Assembly (NCBI GenBank): GCA_003024985.2
Contig: PXIH01S0012021.1
Length of the DNA: 10,548 nt
From: Euperipatoides rowelli
Lineage: Eukaryota > Onychophora > Udeonychophora > Euonychophora > Peripatopsidae
Direction: 5' to 3' (one strand)
The notes below the pieces were generated by a model. The model saw nothing but the letters and a program-made list of their open reading frames with translations, did no database searches and had not been told where the DNA came from. Positions within the stretch are counted from its first letter, which is position 1, and every line of letters begins with the position of its first letter. The position numbers were made by a program, and so were the translations under genes. Shown here piece by piece: positions 1 through 7,810 of this stretch.

Positions 1-66
1 TAATGATGATGCATGATGGGAGTAATGATGATGCATGATGGGAGTAATGATGATGCAGGATGGGAT
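1..66. repeat. 22-bp minisatellite, three copies
   Basis: Three head-to-tail 22-bp units lie at 1-22, 23-44 and 45-66. They are built on TAATGATGATGC followed by an ATGGGA-type end. The first two are identical and the third has two changes. The array begins at the window edge, so its true length is unknown. No coding meaning is seen. Confidence 0.93.
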
Positions 67-89
67 TGATGCTCCACCAACCCCTAAAA

Positions 90-177
90 CACATGCCGGT
101 CTTTTCAAAAACGCATGTGGGTTTTTTTAAAAACACATGCGGGTCTTTTTGAAAATGCATGTGGGTCTTTTTCAAGA
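90..177. repeat. 22-bp minisatellite, four diverged copies
   Basis: Four units start at 90, 112, 134 and 156, spaced exactly 22 bp apart. Each has a CATG-containing core (CACATGCGGGTC or CGCATGTGGGTT type) followed by a T run and an A run. The unit sequence is unrelated to the 1-66 array although the period is the same. The last unit runs into a CAAGATGGCTGAC segment that is related to the satellite further right. Confidence 0.85.
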
Positions 178-319
178 TGGCTGACTACCTTTTTCTACTT
201 TTTCCAAATATTAAAGCTCTATTATCCGGAATATGTTTATACATGATGGAAATGATAAATTCTGCCCCCCACCCATGTCTTTTCAAGATGGCTGACCAGA
301 AGTGACATCATAGGATGTA

Positions 320-720
320 CAGAAATGATCCACCATCGACTTAGAATATTTTTATTAATCAGGAAATTTTTTAATTTTTCCGAAGTGCCACACCCAGCCA
401 TGATGTCATAAGGTCTCAATATTTTTGTACGATAATAGTAAATGTATATGACATCATACCTAACAAATTTTCAACCTGATACCTCATCAAGATATGCAAA
501 TTAATACTCAATGTACTTAAGTTTTATTCAATTTTAAGATTTTTCTATTTCTACCGAAGTGCCACACCCACCCATGATGTCATAGAACCTAAATATTTAA
601 TACCTATATAGTCTATACCCAAAAGGTCTTGCATCCAATTTTCAACCGGATACATCATCATTAAGGTATACAAATCAATATGTAAAGTACTTAACTTTTT
701 ACTCTATACCCATTTTTTTA
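320..720. repeat. tandem repeat of about 174 bp, two copies plus a partial one
   Basis: The block CCGAAGTGCCACACCCA followed by TGATGTCATA occurs at 380 and again at 554, an offset of 174. The block TTTTCAACC-GATAC-TCATCA recurs at about 471 and 642, an offset of about 171. The 320-380 stretch resembles the end of a preceding partial copy. Copies are diverged with small indels. No ORF of note is present. Confidence 0.75.
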
Positions 721-763
721 AAGAAAAATTTAATAAAATGGTGAATATTCACCCTAAACCTCT

Positions 764-886
764 CATAACATTAAAATGAGAAGCTCATCTGAGATATGTT
801 CTCAAACATCAAACTCTCTCTCTCTCTCTATTTTCTCTCACCATGTTCTTCTGAACATATCTCAGATGGTACATAACATTCTAATG
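764..886. repeat. small fold-back element with possible target duplication
   Basis: CATCTGAGATATGTTC at 786-801 and its exact reverse complement at 853-868 form a perfect 16-bp inverted repeat. The 51-nt loop between them contains a (CT)n run at about 814-829. Just outside the arms, CATAACATT-AATG occurs in direct orientation at 764-778 and 872-886 with two differing bases. That is the arrangement expected of a target-site duplication around a small fold-back insertion. The hairpin is seen directly; its mobile origin is inferred. Confidence 0.6.
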
Positions 887-889
887 GAG

Positions 890-1414
890 TATATGATTGA
901 TCTAAGGGGACTTACTCACTTATTATTACTAATTTTTTGATCAGTATTTATGTATTGTAGCTTTTGTAAAATTTACTATCGGGGAATGAACACCTTTTTA
1001 TTAAAATAAATATTAAAAACAAAATTCTAACAAAAATGTGATATGGGGGACATTTGGAATATTAAAAAATCATTATTTTCAATGTAAACAAATTAAATTA
1101 TGTATTTATTTATGTACAAATAGTATTAAATATAATACTTTTGCATTCATTATTTAGCAAACTACATTTTGCTAAAAGAAAATGGAACTTTCAAAAAAAC
1201 TAAAAAAAGATATCTCAAGATTAATATATGATAGAAATTTGAGATTTATATCATTCTTCTTAATTTTTCTTCCTATATCTAAGCAAATATATATTTTACT
1301 TCATATCAATTTTTTTTAAAAAAACTTAGGGCCTCAAATCTGACAAGTAATCCGATGCTCTTTGCTTCACTACAGTAAAAAGATACAGCATGTGACACAT
1401 TGACCTTTGATGAC
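890..1414. other. AT-rich stretch without recognisable features
   Basis: This is AT-rich sequence with short homopolymers and frequent stops in all frames. I see no exon-like ORF, RNA gene or repeat family here. Confidence 0.6.
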
Positions 1415-1580
1415 TACATTCTTGCATAATATAATTAGCTACACAAAAAGTTATTAGAAAATCCCTATCACTCGAGTTCATGTAAGCTTTTGCGATTACA
1501 TTCTTGCATAATATAATTAGCTACACAAACAAAGTTATTAGTAAAATCCCTACGACTCAAGTTCATGTAAGCTTAGTCTT
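1415..1580. repeat. 82-bp tandem duplication
   Basis: TACATTCTTGCATAATATAA starts at 1415 and again at 1497. The similarity continues through ATTAGCTACACAAA, GTTATTAG, AAATCCCTA and GTTCATGTAAGCTT in both copies. The copies differ by a few substitutions and small insertions. Short ORFs starting here are products of the repeat. Confidence 0.88.
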
Positions 1581-1619
1581 GAATGTAAGACTTAGATTTA
1601 CTAGCTTAAATCACTTATT

Positions 1620-2756
1620 CTGTCTTTTCAAGATAATTGAGGGATGCGTAATTATGACATGTATAGAACAATACATGAAAAACTTAGCCATTCTTCGTGT
1701 TTTATGTTCATCCAGGTCTTTTCCAAGATGACTATTCATGAGTGACATCATCATCATCATCATCATCATTATATGTTAAAATTCAGAAAATCCAAGATGA
1801 CTGACTGACTGAAATGACATCATGACATGTTTAGAACAATACATTTATAGAAACATACATGGAAAGTTAAACATTTCCAATTTTATATTATTCCAAGTCT
1901 TTTCCAAGAAGACTGACTGACTGAAAGTGAGATCATGTGACATGTATAGAAACATACATGAAAAACTTAGACATTTTGTATTTTATATGCATCCGCATCT
2001 TTTCCAAGATGACTATTCATGAGTGACATCATCATCATTATATGTTAAAATTCAGAAAATCCAAGATGACTGACTGAAATGACATCATGACATGTGTAGA
2101 ATAATACATGTATAGAAATATACAATAAAAACTTAAACATTTCCTATTTTATATTATTCCGAGTCTTTTCCAAGAAGACTGACTGAAAGTGAGATCATGA
2201 CATGTATAGAAACATACATGATAAACTTAGATATTTTGTATTTTATACATATCCACATCTTTTCCAAGATGAATATTCATCATCATCATCATCATCATTA
2301 TATGTTAAAATTCAAAAAATTATAGATGACTGACTGGAAATGACATCATGACATGTATAGAAAAATATACATGAAAAACTTAAACATTTCCTATTTTATA
2401 TTATTCCGGGTCTTTTCCAAGTTGACTGAATGACATCATGACATGTAAAGAAACATACATGAAAACTTAAACATTTTGTATTTTATATGCATCCACATCT
2501 TTTCCAAGATGACTATCCATGAGTGACATCATTAGTTAAAATTCAAAAAATACAAGATGACTGACTGGAAATGACATCATGACATGTATAGAAACATACA
2601 TGAAAAACTTAAACATTTCCCTTTTTTTATATTATTCAGGGTCTTTTGCAAGAAGACTGATTGACTGAAAGTGAGATCATGACTTGTATAGAAACATACA
2701 TGAAAAACTTAAACATTTTGTATTTTATATGCATCCGAGTCTTTTCCAAGATGACT
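1620..2756. repeat. higher-order satellite array of about 240-280 bp
   Basis: The phrase TCTTTTCCAAGATGACTATT or a close variant starts at 1717, 1998, 2258, 2498 and 2740, giving spacings of 281, 260, 240 and 242 bp. Each large unit contains two or three related sub-units sharing CAAGATGACTGACTGAAA, TGACATCATGACATGTATAG, AACATACATGAAAAACTTA and ACATTTTGTATTTTATA. A (CAT)n tract varies in length between units. A degenerate related unit precedes the first at about 1625-1710. Similarity stops at the N at 2757. Confidence 0.88.
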
Positions 2757-2757
2757 N
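2757..2757. other. ambiguous base (assembly mark)
   Basis: A single N lies exactly where the satellite similarity ends and unrelated sequence begins. It may mark a base conflict or a closed gap in a repeat-driven assembly, so the satellite copy number here may be underestimated. Confidence 0.9.
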
Positions 2758-2932
2758 TACTATCCTACACACTTCTATTTAATTGTTAAAACAATTCTGA
2801 GTAGACCTACATATAACCAAACTATATACATTCTAAATACAATTTTCATTAACATATTAAAGTGAAAAAAACTTATTGCAGAAGTATGGCGAATAGTGTA
2901 AGTGGATATTGAGGTAAAGATTTGCGGCATTT

Positions 2933-3117
2933 ATACAAATTACAATTTTACTGGGTTTTTTTTTTTTTTTTTAACCATTCAAATTGCAATTTTACTGTTT
3001 TTTACCATACAAATTACAATTTTACTGGGTTTTTTTTTTTTTTTTTTAACCATTCAAATTGCAATTTTACTGTTTTTTACCATACAAATTACAATTTTCC
3101 TAAGGTTTTTTTTTTAT
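2933..3117. repeat. 75-bp tandem repeat with alternating T tracts
   Basis: ATACAAATTACAATTTT starts at 2933, 3007 and 3082, a spacing of 74-75 bp. Each full unit is itself a pair of related halves, CAAATTACAATTTTACTG and CAAATTGCAATTTTACTG. One half is followed by a run of about 18 T and the other by a run of about 6 T. The Phe-rich peptides that can be read through it are artefacts of the T tracts. Confidence 0.88.
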
Positions 3118-3161
3118 GGCTAAACACTAATTTGTTGCCATAAAGTGATATTAATCTTTTT

Positions 3162-3186
3162 TTGTAGAGAATTTTATTCTCTACAA
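3162..3186. repeat. 10-bp perfect hairpin
   Basis: TTGTAGAGAA (3162-3171) and TTCTCTACAA (3177-3186) are perfect inverted arms around a 5-nt TTTTA loop. No associated gene or terminator context is evident in this eukaryotic sequence, so the function is unknown. Confidence 0.6.
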
Positions 3187-3895
3187 TTATTATCTATGGT
3201 ATTTTTGTCGTGTAGGCTACCATTTTCTCTAAAAATGCAAAAAAAAAAAAAAAATATGGTCGCTATTTTCCAATATGGTGGCCAAAGCACACACCTGATC
3301 GGTGGAGACTTTTAGTAGCCTATGTTAAATAAAATGGTGACAGGAAGGTCTCTGCAAAAAATCAGCTTATTGCTAATTTTCTTCCCTAAAAGGTCTAATT
3401 TGACTGGACTTTAGTTGATATTTGTATAATCATATCTAAGTTTTAATATAAATATTTATCTATATTATCAATTCATAAGATTTGACTAATAATAATTAGG
3501 TCTATTATTATGCATTGGTAGTCAAAGTAATATTTATTAAATAACAAAATGAGTTAACCTAATTGACTGTATTTGAAAGTTCACAATAAGGAAATAAACA
3601 ATAATTGTTTCACCCCTTCCCCTCCTACATCGTGTAATAACTGTTCTTAAACCAGTCCCCCATATAGCTTTCCTCTTGTCCCTTTTCAGCAATAATAATT
3701 GCCTTCAAGTATGTTTGCCTAAGTTTTACCACAAATAAACTTTAAGGATTATAAAAGTCAATCTTATTCAATGTTTCATAGAGAAGAAATGTTTCCTTTT
3801 GTTGAATTTTGTATGTCTTGATCGAATTTACACAAGTTTGATCAGGTTTATATTAATTAATGAAATTAATTAATGGAATTAATTTTGTTTTTCAG
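3187..3895. other. AT-rich, probably intronic, no exon recognised
   Basis: This stretch contains a poly(A) run near 3239-3254, an AT-rich TTAATTAAT cluster at about 3851-3883 just before the AFMID exon, and nothing that reads as an exon. I looked for the HGGYW motif expected in the preceding AFMID exon and did not find it. It is most likely the intron upstream of 3896. Confidence 0.45.
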
Positions 3896-3981
3896 TCATG
3901 ATATTTACGATTTTATTGCTTTACCATTGGTTCCATTAGGATGTCATGTGATGAGTGTGGGTTATGACCTATCACCTAAAG
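3896..3981 (+). CDS. AFMID: arylformamidase (kynurenine formamidase), internal exon
   Basis: This is an 86-nt internal exon. A pyrimidine-rich acceptor (TTTTGTTTTTCAG) ends at 3895 and a consensus donor (G|GTAAGC) starts at 3982. The first base completes a split codon. The frame then reads HDIYDFIALPLVPLGC, continues HVMSVGYDLSPK, and the last base opens the next codon. The G-Y-D-[LI]-[SA]-P-K signature after a hydrophobic beta strand matches the region following the HGGYW oxyanion loop in arylformamidases. These are alpha/beta hydrolases that convert N-formylkynurenine to kynurenine plus formate in tryptophan catabolism, normally in the cytosol. Family members are about 260-300 residues, so this exon covers only about a tenth of the protein. 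The catalytic Ser, Asp and His are not in it. The assignment comes from recalled family motifs and was not checked by a search. A related alpha/beta hydrolase is possible but less likely. Confidence 0.72.
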
Positions 3982-4368
3982 GTAAGCTTTATAATGATAT
4001 ATCTTATTGTTTACTGGTTTTAATGATATACAGAAAATATATACAACATTACTTTGATAACTAAAATTAAAATAATAAAATATAATAGTAGGGAGATAGA
4101 GACCTAAATTCAATTAAGGATATGATTCTTTTTAAATAAAAAATAATGTCTGGGTTAGTAGTTAAAGGATAAACATAGTAAGATGATATTGCAAAAACTA
4201 GTTATTTCACAGTATTCTTCAAACAGATGAAAAAATATATACAATACATAATTATATCCTCCACTTAAAGTCCTTTCCACAATTACTTAAGCAGTTCATT
4301 ATCACTAAAAATCTAAAAAATAATGTTAGTTAATTGACAAAAATTGTTTATAACTCATTAATTCATTT

Positions 4369-4575
4369 TGTTCTGCTGCGGAAGAGTTGAACCATTTGAA
4401 CCATCTTTTCTTCGGTTGTCCCTATTTTCTAAGTGCGAGAAATTGCATTGATAAGCTCTTCCAAGTTGATACTAATAGATATCAAAATGTGTACAATGTG
4501 ATATTAGTTGATTGTAGAAACAAGATTAAACAATGTTTATTAACTGTTTGCTTTTTTTTCCATCTGGAAAAATAG
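4369..4575 (+). pseudogene. LINE-like C-terminal zinc-knuckle fragment
   Basis: An open frame reads CSAAEELNHLNHLFFGCPYF and continues LSARNCIDKLF, then ends at a stop (4573-4575). The spacing Cys, then Ala-Glu-Glu, then His-Leu-Phe-Phe, then Cys-Pro-Tyr-Phe, then Arg resembles the zinc-binding motif found C-terminal to the reverse transcriptase of many non-LTR retrotransposons (family pattern C..C-x-A-E-E-x-x-x-H-L-F-x-x-C-P). Here the first Cys pair looks incomplete, and LNH is repeated as if duplicated. No reverse transcriptase or endonuclease motifs precede it: an in-frame stop lies at 4351. It is best read as a decayed 3' scrap of a LINE inside the AFMID intron. The resemblance is by eye only and the segment could be fortuitous. 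Confidence 0.35.
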
Positions 4576-5108
4576 GTTCCAGCATGTTTTCGAGGATATT
4601 AAACTTTTGCCAATACCAAACATTAAAATAGTTTTTAACGTTTCTGTTTAACAGACTACAAATATTTATCTGCAGAGCTGTTCCAACAATACTGGTTTCC
4701 TCCATACTGTAATATGTCTATTTTGACTAGAGCCATTTTATTATGATTATATAATAAACTATTAATTCATTCTCTTATTGATGTCTGGATGAAAATATAA
4801 CTTAATTTGTCCCTTTATATGAGTTGTAAAATATTACAGGATTCTATATTGAATGTTAATGGTAGCTTTAGGCGATTGATGTTGAATGGGGTTATTTTAC
4901 GTTTAACTTCAAATCACGATTAATTAAAATTCCAATCTTAACTAATTCTGCATAAGTCTAATATTAAACTAATAAGAAAATAAGTTGTTGATGTTATTTA
5001 ATCTTAAAACCATATTTCAATTACATAAATTCAATAAAATAGAAATATTTCACTTAATTCACCTCATATTTCTACAGTAAGTTGGTCTGTGTTTCTGTAT
5101 ACAGTATT

Positions 5109-5128
5109 TTGTGTGTGTTTGTGTGTGA
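5109..5128. repeat. short TG-rich microsatellite
   Basis: An interrupted TG run (TTGTGTGTGTTTGTGTGTG) lies within AT-rich intronic sequence. It is short and imperfect. Confidence 0.7.
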
Positions 5129-5503
5129 TATAAGTAACTTATGACTTTATTATTTTATGCACAAAAAAATGTAAATATTTGCTCTATATGATATATGTTA
5201 TCTATAACAATAAAGTGGGAAATTTTTCTGTTGTTCACATATAACTTTAAAAAAAAACACCCAACTGACTAAAAAAAAAATTTTTCTTTTATTTTTTTTT
5301 TTTTTTAATATCATATCCAGTAAGTCTTAGATTAAGGTTTTAAATCATTTTAATCATTGCATCTCTCTGGTAGTCTGTCTATTCTTGTAACTAAAAATAC
5401 ATTCACAAATTATTAGAAAGCTGTTTTTTAATTGTATTCAGTAATTCATCTAGACGTTTTAGATCATTCTCAAACAGTGCTATAAGTCTGGTTGTCTATG
5501 GCT

Positions 5504-5837
5504 CAGTAAAACCCCACCAGTTCGAACCCCTACAGCCTGAAATGTCCGCCTAGACTGAACAAAAAAAATAAAAAAAAAAAAGGTTTTTTTAATGTCTAAT
5601 AGGCTGAAGGACAATGGTGGTCTGAGATCCAGATGATAGTATCTAGCATCTATATATCAGACCTACCATGTGATAAAAAAAATTCCAGACAATAGTATCA
5701 AGCATCTGGATATCAGACTTACATGTGGTCAAAAAAAAATTTTATATGGATTATATAGAAATTCTGTATAATCCGAACAACTCGACAGTCAAAACAGGTC
5801 TTGGTCCAGATTAATTCGGACTAAAGGGGTTTTACTG
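5504..5837. mobile_element. 334-bp MITE-like element with terminal inverted repeats
   Basis: The left end begins CAGTAAAACCCC and the right end finishes GGGGTTTTACTG, a perfect 12-bp terminal inverted repeat. With a few mismatches the arms extend to about 23 bp: left AGTTCGAA against AGTCCGAA in the reverse complement of the right end. There is no transposase ORF, so the element is non-autonomous. The CAGT terminus and the right-flanking TA are typical of pogo/Tigger-type Tc1/mariner relatives, which duplicate TA. The left flank is CT, so a TA duplication is not intact. The superfamily is therefore inference. The element sits in the proposed AFMID intron, about 140 bp upstream of the second exon. 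Confidence 0.72.
5629..5741. repeat. 56-bp internal tandem duplication in the MITE
   Basis: Two adjacent copies start at 5629 and 5685. Both run CCAGA--ATAGTATC-AGCATCT, then ATATCAGAC, then ACATGTG or CCATGTG, and end in an A run followed by TT. Divergence is roughly 15-20 percent by eye. The duplication makes up about one third of the element. Confidence 0.82.
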
Positions 5838-5979
5838 TATATATTCCTTATAACCAAAAATATAAAATAAAACACCAATTAGATTGTGGTTTTTTACATC
5901 ATATTCAGTAACTCACTGGTAAACATTGAAGCCATTTACAACCCATCCTTTGCGGTTGCCAGACATCCTGTGATCACAG

Positions 5980-6026
5980 AAAACAGGGTAAACCGGGTAG
6001 AGCAGTTCACAAAACAGGTTATGAAT
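5980..6026 (+). CDS. AFMID: possible second arylformamidase exon
   Basis: If the last base of the 3896-3981 exon is joined after the CACAG acceptor at 5979, the frame continues K-E-N-R-V-N-R-V-E-Q-F-T-K-Q-V-M-N and reaches a GTAAAT donor at 6027. In arylformamidases the signature GYD-x-x-PK is followed directly by a helix of the form V-[DE]-Q-V-[TK]-[RK]-x-V. The Val, Glu, Gln, Thr, Lys and Val here align without gaps. Phase is compatible (1 to 1). Weak points are a poor pyrimidine tract, a non-ideal donor, a Glu where Gly is common, and only 47 nt of evidence. A stronger donor, AAT|GTAAGA at 6069, would extend the exon by 14 residues (VNHIFTMKCLLPYN) that match the family less well. The next exon, with GHSAG, is not seen. 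Confidence 0.38.
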
Positions 6027-6121
6027 GTAAATCATATATTTACAATGAAATGTCTTTTGCCATATAATGTAAGATCTAGGTTGATACTCTATTGAAGTAA
6101 GAGATATGTTTGATATTATAA

Positions 6122-6146
6122 ATTATCCTTCAAAAAGAAGGATAAT
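6122..6146. repeat. 10-bp perfect hairpin
   Basis: ATTATCCTTC (6122-6131) and GAAGGATAAT (6137-6146) are exact inverted arms around an AAAAA loop. It has no T run or gene end that would suggest a known role. Confidence 0.6.
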
Positions 6147-7410
6147 CCGTCTTAATGGTAAACTGTTATTCTTTTCTGACTCAGGTTCTAAACTGAAGCT
6201 AGAAATCCTTTTTTGGATATGTATTAATGTACTATTTTTCAAAGTGGGTACTGTGAATTTGGGGTTAGGAGTTGAGGAAAATGAAGAAAAAGAAAAGTGT
6301 TGACCAACAAAAATTTAACATTTTCTTATTATATTTATTTTCAAAATAAATATAGATACAAACACTATTGAATAACTAAATATAGGTTAATATACTGTAC
6401 AAGTTGGCTTTTCTTCTTCCTATTATTGTTAAAGTTTTTGTTATTTTATAGTGCGGCACCGAATTGAATTATTTATGAACCGTATTTGTTCTTCCTATTG
6501 TTCAACAAAAATAATCATTTCATAATAGAGGGAAAGATTTAACTGTTATCCATTGTTTAAATTTATATCAAAATATGTTTTAAAACAATGTCTCATCTCA
6601 GTTGGATGTTAGATGTACCATGTCCTTCGAGCCAAAAAGAGAAATAAAAATATAGGAATCTACTCAAAGAAAGAAACTTATTATTTTTAAACAGATGAAA
6701 GGGCAGCAACATCTCTGTAACCAAAACTTAAATAAACACATAAACTAAATTTAAAAACTACTATGTTAATTAACAAGAATGGTGAATGTCTAGTGTAGTG
6801 ATAATAATCTATTTTTGGAAGAGTTATGATCATGTAGAACTCTCTGTGGTGCAAAGAGATTGTTGGATTGTGATTTCTTCAAATGTTGAAAGGATGGAGA
6901 TTGAGTGTAATATTTTCAGCTACCAAAAATAATTATAAACAAATAAAAACAAAATTTTCAAACACTATCTGGAAGATTTTAGCTCAATTTTCCAAAAATG
7001 TTGAAGTCTGCCCAAAGGTGATGCCTACATGTTTGGGAAAGGTGAAAAATGCAGTGACGTCTATGCATAAAAAGAAAAAGAAATTGTAACATACAAGAAA
7101 AAACATCTGATGGATTGTAATTACACTTGTAATGATTTTTATGTTACATTCAAGGATTAATGGATTAATATCCGGCGTTTAATTTTTTTTTTTAAGAAAT
7201 GCAAAGTATTGCATATAACAAAAGAATTAAGAGAAAAAGAAAACACTTTAAAAAAGATTTAAAATATTGTGAGGTATACAGTTATTCAGACCCAGGGATT
7301 CTGCAATTTTGTAATAAATATATTGAAATCTTTGCACTGAAAAGTATTGGAATGCCAAGCAAGTATGATCTTTTCTTTCACTTATATACTTATATCATAT
7401 GCAAGCTTAT
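6147..7410. other. AT-rich sequence without recognised exons
   Basis: If AFMID continues rightwards this would be intronic. Open stretches of 65-73 codons (about 6106-6303, 6883-7089 and 7199-7420) show no motif I recognise, have lysine- and phenylalanine-rich compositions expected of AT-rich noncoding DNA, and none contains the GHSAG nucleophile motif. I see no RNA gene or repeat family. Confidence 0.45.
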
Positions 7411-7412
7411 CT

Positions 7413-7427
7413 TTTTTTAACCTTTCT
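7413..7427. repeat. left target-site duplication of the SINE
   Basis: TTTTTTAACCTTTCT is repeated at 7932-7946 on the other side of the retroposon. The left copy has one additional T in its run. A direct repeat of this length is what target-primed reverse transcription leaves. Confidence 0.85.
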
Positions 7428-7757
7428 TTTTTTTTTTTTTTTTTGGCTTATTCACAAATACCCGCCTGACGGGAAAGGCGAATCGTTTCAGATGGAAACT
7501 ATTTACAGTATATTAACTTAATCTATTTACAATTTTATTTACACTATTTACAGTATCTATGATCTCGATACTGACTTCTCGCTATTCTTCAACTGGTAGT
7601 TCAGTGATATCATATCTACTCGTTATGTAACTGTGTTGCCTTACGCAAGCGGTGGAACATAACCTCGAAGTGATAAGAACTACTGTGTTGAAAGCACCTT
7701 GTTTCTTTCTGTCTTTCACAAAGAAAGTCAGATTGAAAGCGAGGCCGGGCAGCTCAA

Positions 7758-7768
7758 GCCGCGAACCC
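7758..7768 (-). promoter_or_regulatory. box B-like Pol III element of the SINE
   Basis: The minus strand reads GGGTTCGCGGC, close to the Pol III box B consensus GGTTCGANNCC, with CG in place of the usual A. It begins about 61 nt downstream of the start of the nearest box A, longer than in most tRNAs but plausible for a long-variable-arm tRNA or a drifted SINE head. Confidence 0.5.
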
Positions 7769-7810
7769 TTGTCACTAGCTTGGGTTTTTACCAAGAATAC
7801 GAAGCAGCGC

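Larger units (their letters stand above)
3982..5979 (+). other. proposed AFMID intron of about 2.0 kb
   Basis: This phase 1 intron runs from the GTAAGC donor to a CACAG acceptor and joins the two proposed AFMID exons. It contains a LINE-like fragment (4369-4575), a short TG-rich microsatellite (about 5109-5128), an A/T homopolymer cluster (about 5251-5306) and a MITE-like element (5504-5837). The stretch 4576-5503 otherwise shows only AT-rich sequence without recognisable features. The left boundary is well supported; the right one depends on the weaker exon at 5980. Confidence 0.4.

Noticed and set aside
237-419. 60-codon minus-strand ORF
   Set aside because: It overlaps the 174-bp repeat family and has no recognisable motif.
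1504-1731. 75-codon ORF over the 82-bp duplication and satellite start
   Set aside because: It spans the boundary of two unrelated repeats, so it is unlikely to be a gene.
1-2756. CRISPR-like array from the regularly spaced repeats
   Set aside because: The repeats are contiguous minisatellites and higher-order satellites without unique spacers, in a eukaryotic context with no cas genes.
2882-2904. Possible 16-nt microexon between TTATTGCAG and a GTAAGT donor near 2898
   Set aside because: The splice-like words are good, but the short peptide does not give the HGGYW motif expected before the 3896 exon, so it is probably chance.
2902-3143. Phe-rich ORFs resembling membrane segments
   Set aside because: The phenylalanines come from T tracts in the 75-bp repeat, and two frames read equally well.
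6883-7089. 68-codon ORF ending in a lysine run
   Set aside because: No recognised motif, AT-driven composition, no convincing splice-site pair and no Kozak-like support.
7269-7370. Possible third AFMID exon reading ILQFCNKYIEIF after an AG at 7289
   Set aside because: It needs a phase 1 upstream exon end, but both candidate donors after 5980 are phase 0, and no GHSAG motif follows.
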